Below are positions 13,940 through 16,002 of a stretch of DNA of 16,002 bases, piece after piece. Position numbers and translations under genes: made by a program. The notes under the pieces are model-generated. The model made no database searches. It was not told where the DNA came from and saw only the letters and a program-made list of their open reading frames with translations. This DNA is from Marinilabiliales bacterium (GTDB taxonomy: Bacteria > Bacteroidota > Bacteroidia > Bacteroidales > F082): assembly GCA_002869465.1 (NCBI GenBank), contig PKSW01000180.1, positions 1-16,002 of the forward strand, read 5' to 3'. The first letter of the stretch is position 1. Every line of letters starts with the position of its first letter.

Positions 13940-16002
13940 ATGAAAAAAAATTATGTTTTATTAATTGCTTTGATGGTACTGATTATAATGCCATTCGGCA
14001 CAATCAATGCCCAGGAGCAAAGCATTCAACCTGAAAAGGTAAAAACGCCCATTCATTTTGATGTTTCAAAAAAACTAATGGATGTTGAGCCAGTTGTGCC
14101 AGGTTATCGTGACCGTACCTGGAAAGATAAAGTAGTTAAAAATATGGATGGTTTCCTCGAAGAGTTCAAAAGACCATCGGTAATGATTGGGGAGGACCCT
14201 GTATTACAAGATGAGATTGCATCTTCCAGAGAGACAGCAACAGTCGGGGAAAACTTTCCGGGTGTATCTAATTTGAGCGGGGTTGCACCTCCTGACACAC
14301 AAGGTGATGTGGGAGATAATCATTATCTCCAAATGGTAAACTCATCATTCCAAATCTGGGATAAAAATGGCTCCTCTTTGTATGGCCCGGCTGATATCAT
14401 TACTATTTGGAACGGCTTTACCGGTCCGTGGAGTAGCACAAATGACGGCGACCCAATCGTTTTGTATGACGAATACACTGACAGATGGATGGTGTCTCAG
14501 TTCTCTCTTCCGAATTATCCAAGCGGCCCTTTCTACGAATTAATAGCCGTTTCACAAACCAGTGACCCCACCGGTGCATGGAATCGTTACGCATACGAGT
14601 TTAGTAACATGCCCGACTATCCTAAATTCGGTATATGGCCGGATGGTTTCTATATGGCAATTAACCAGTTTGCACCTCCATCACTTAGCTTTGCTGGTGG
14701 TGGAATCTGCGTATTTGACCGGGATGCCATGATCAGTGGTGACCCAAATGCACAAATGATTTTTTTCAACCTCGGTACCAGCTATGGAAGTCTGCTTCCC
14801 GCAGATGTTGATGGTGCTACCTTGCCTCCGTCAGGCGCTCCAAACTATTTCATAAATCTTGGAACAAGTTCATTAAGGATTTGGGAAGTTGATGTTGACT
14901 GGAACAATACCAGCAATTCAAGTACTACCCTCGTAAGCACATTAACAACAGCTTCTTTCTCATATAGTTGTATCTCCATTAACCAACCCGGAACAAGTCA
15001 AACACTTGATGCGCTGGCAAGCCGGTTAATGTTCAGGTTACAATACCGGAATTTCGGTACGCACCAATCCATGGTTACCAACCATACAGTTAATGTGGGA
15101 AGCAGTCGTGCCGGTGTTCGCTGGTATGAGCTTAGAAATACGGGTAGCGGCTGGAGTATCTATCAGCAAGGCACCTACGCCCCTGCTGATGGCAATCACA
15201 GGTGGATGGGAAGCATCGCTATGAATGGTAATGGCGACATTGGTCTTGGTTATTCTGTTTCCGGTTCATCAACATATCCATCCATACGTGTTGCCGGACA
15301 AACTGCTGGCGCACCTAATGGACTCGGCGTTTTCGATATTGCTGAAACAAGCATACTTGAAGGTTCCGCATCTCAAACAGGAGTTAATCGCTGGGGTGAT
15401 TACTCCATGATGTCAGTTGATCCTTCTGACGATGCTACATTCTGGTATACTACAGAGTATTCATCAGGAGGCTGGAATTGGAAAACACAAGTTGCTTCCT
15501 TTTACTATTCAGAGCCAGTACCTGTGGCACCTGTTGCTGATTTTTCTGCAGATGCAACATATGTGGGAACTGGGGGAGCCGTCAATTTCCAGGATCAATC
15601 TACTGGCAATCCTACTTCATGGAGTTGGTCATTTCCAGGAGGAACTCCTTCGACGAGCACAGCACAAAATCCAACCGTTTACTATAATACGGCCGGAACC
15701 TACGACGTAACTTTAACCGTAACCAATTCTGAAGGAAACGATACAAAAACGGTTACAGGCTACATCACAGTTGAAGATACACCTATTACTTACTGCGCTT
15801 CGCAAGGAACTAATTCATCTTACGAGTGGATAAGCAATGTTCATTTTGGTAGTTATTCAAATTCATCGGGAGCTGCCGGTTACACTGACTTTACCGGTCA
15901 GGTAGTTTCGATGGATGCAGGTTCAAACGTATCTGTTTCGTTAACCCCGGGATTCTCAAGCAGCACTTACACCGAATACTGGAAAGTATGGATTGATTAC
16001 AA
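13940..16002 (+). CDS. Large secreted protein with PKD and GEVED domains, 3' end beyond window
   Basis: The frame is open from ATG 13940 to the window edge (687 codons read, no stop). Residues 1-24 are a signal peptide ending TINA before QEQS. After a charged linker, about 110-520 form an all-beta region opening with LSGVAPPDTQGDVGDNHYLQ. It includes DPIVLYDEYTDRWMVSQFS, PDYPKFGIWPDGFYMAIN and NRWGDYSMMSVDPSDDATFW, reading like a beta-propeller, though I cannot name the family. A PKD domain spans about 528-610 (ADFSADATYVGTGGAVNFQD, SWSWSFPGG, TAGTYDVTLTV). A GEVED-type module starts at 618 (YCASQGTNSSYEWISNVHFG) and is cut off at YWKVWIDY. Such proteins in Bacteroidota usually end in a type IX secretion C-terminal signal, expected beyond the edge. 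A surface adhesin or hydrolase-associated role is inference. Confidence 0.88.
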   Translation, partial: MKKNYVLLIALMVLIIMPFGTINAQEQSIQPEKVKTPIHFDVSKKLMDVEPVVPGYRDRTWKDKVVKNMDGFLEEFKRPSVMIGEDPVLQDEIASSRETATVGENFPGVSNLSGVAPPDTQGDVGDNHYLQMVNSSFQIWDKNGSSLYGPADIITIWNGFTGPWSSTNDGDPIVLYDEYTDRWMVSQFSLPNYPSGPFYELIAVSQTSDPTGAWNRYAYEFSNMPDYPKFGIWPDGFYMAINQFAPPSLSFAGGGICVFDRDAMISGDPNAQMIFFNLGTSYGSLLPADVDGATLPPSGAPNYFINLGTSSLRIWEVDVDWNNTSNSSTTLVSTLTTASFSYSCISINQPGTSQTLDALASRLMFRLQYRNFGTHQSMVTNHTVNVGSSRAGVRWYELRNTGSGWSIYQQGTYAPADGNHRWMGSIAMNGNGDIGLGYSVSGSSTYPSIRVAGQTAGAPNGLGVFDIAETSILEGSASQTGVNRWGDYSMMSVDPSDDATFWYTTEYSSGGWNWKTQVASFYYSEPVPVAPVADFSADATYVGTGGAVNFQDQSTGNPTSWSWSFPGGTPSTSTAQNPTVYYNTAGTYDVTLTVTNSEGNDTKTVTGYITVEDTPITYCASQGTNSSYEWISNVHFGSYSNSSGAAGYTDFTGQVVSMDAGSNVSVSLTPGFSSSTYTEYWKVWIDY

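Noticed and set aside
14104..15710. Other-frame ORFs inside the PKD/GEVED gene (14104-14298, 15225-15410, 15417-15710)
   Set aside because: The secreted protein frame is continuous through all of them, with signal peptide and domains; these are shadows.
1..16002. Search for tRNA, rRNA, CRISPR arrays, IS elements and attachment sites
   Set aside because: No cloverleaf-like sequence, no regularly spaced repeats, no transposase or integrase and no flanking direct repeats were seen; the gaps between genes are short and mostly explained by promoters.

Overview
The window looks like chromosomal DNA from a member of the Bacteroidota, probably a Bacteroidales/Marinilabiliales-like lineage. The evidence is the gene content (Bacteroidota-type LptD, OstA-like protein, single MCE protein next to a SPOR-tailed amidase, a large secreted PKD/GEVED protein) and a perfect copy of the Bacteroidota -7 promoter element TAnnTTTG, correctly oriented, before every transcription unit. 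Shine-Dalgarno sequences are not obvious, as is usual in this phylum. I saw no tRNA, rRNA, IS element or CRISPR.

Layout. 1-192 (-): N-terminal piece of an SLC12-like amino acid/cation transporter. 321-677 (+): small secreted Cys/Lys-rich protein. 715-1431 (-): SIMPL-domain membrane protein, sharing a bidirectional hairpin with the previous gene. 1540-3663 (+): rlmN and a threonine aldolase, 3 bases apart, one operon. 3665-6995 (-): gatE-gatD, a complete two-gene operon for the archaeal-type Glu-tRNA(Gln) amidotransferase. 7187-8698 (+): OstA/LptA-like periplasmic protein. 8713-10845 (-): N-acetylmuramoyl-L-alanine amidase followed by an MlaD/MCE protein. 10932-13634 (+): LptD. 13940 to the window end (+): a large secreted protein with PKD and GEVED domains, open at the 3' edge.

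How they work together. 7187-13634 is an envelope-biogenesis block: lipopolysaccharide transport (OstA-like protein, LptD), lipid trafficking (MCE protein) and peptidoglycan cleavage (amidase). The left half is translation-related: RlmN modifies 23S rRNA and tRNA, and GatDE would turn misacylated Glu-tRNA(Gln) into Gln-tRNA(Gln).

The most notable observation is gatDE. This heterodimer is textbook archaea-specific, yet here both subunits are full length, keep the expected motifs, sit between ordinary Bacteroidota genes and appear to have a Bacteroidota promoter. The -7 elements also correct four or more start codons and show that the lptD and amidase promoters face each other and overlap.
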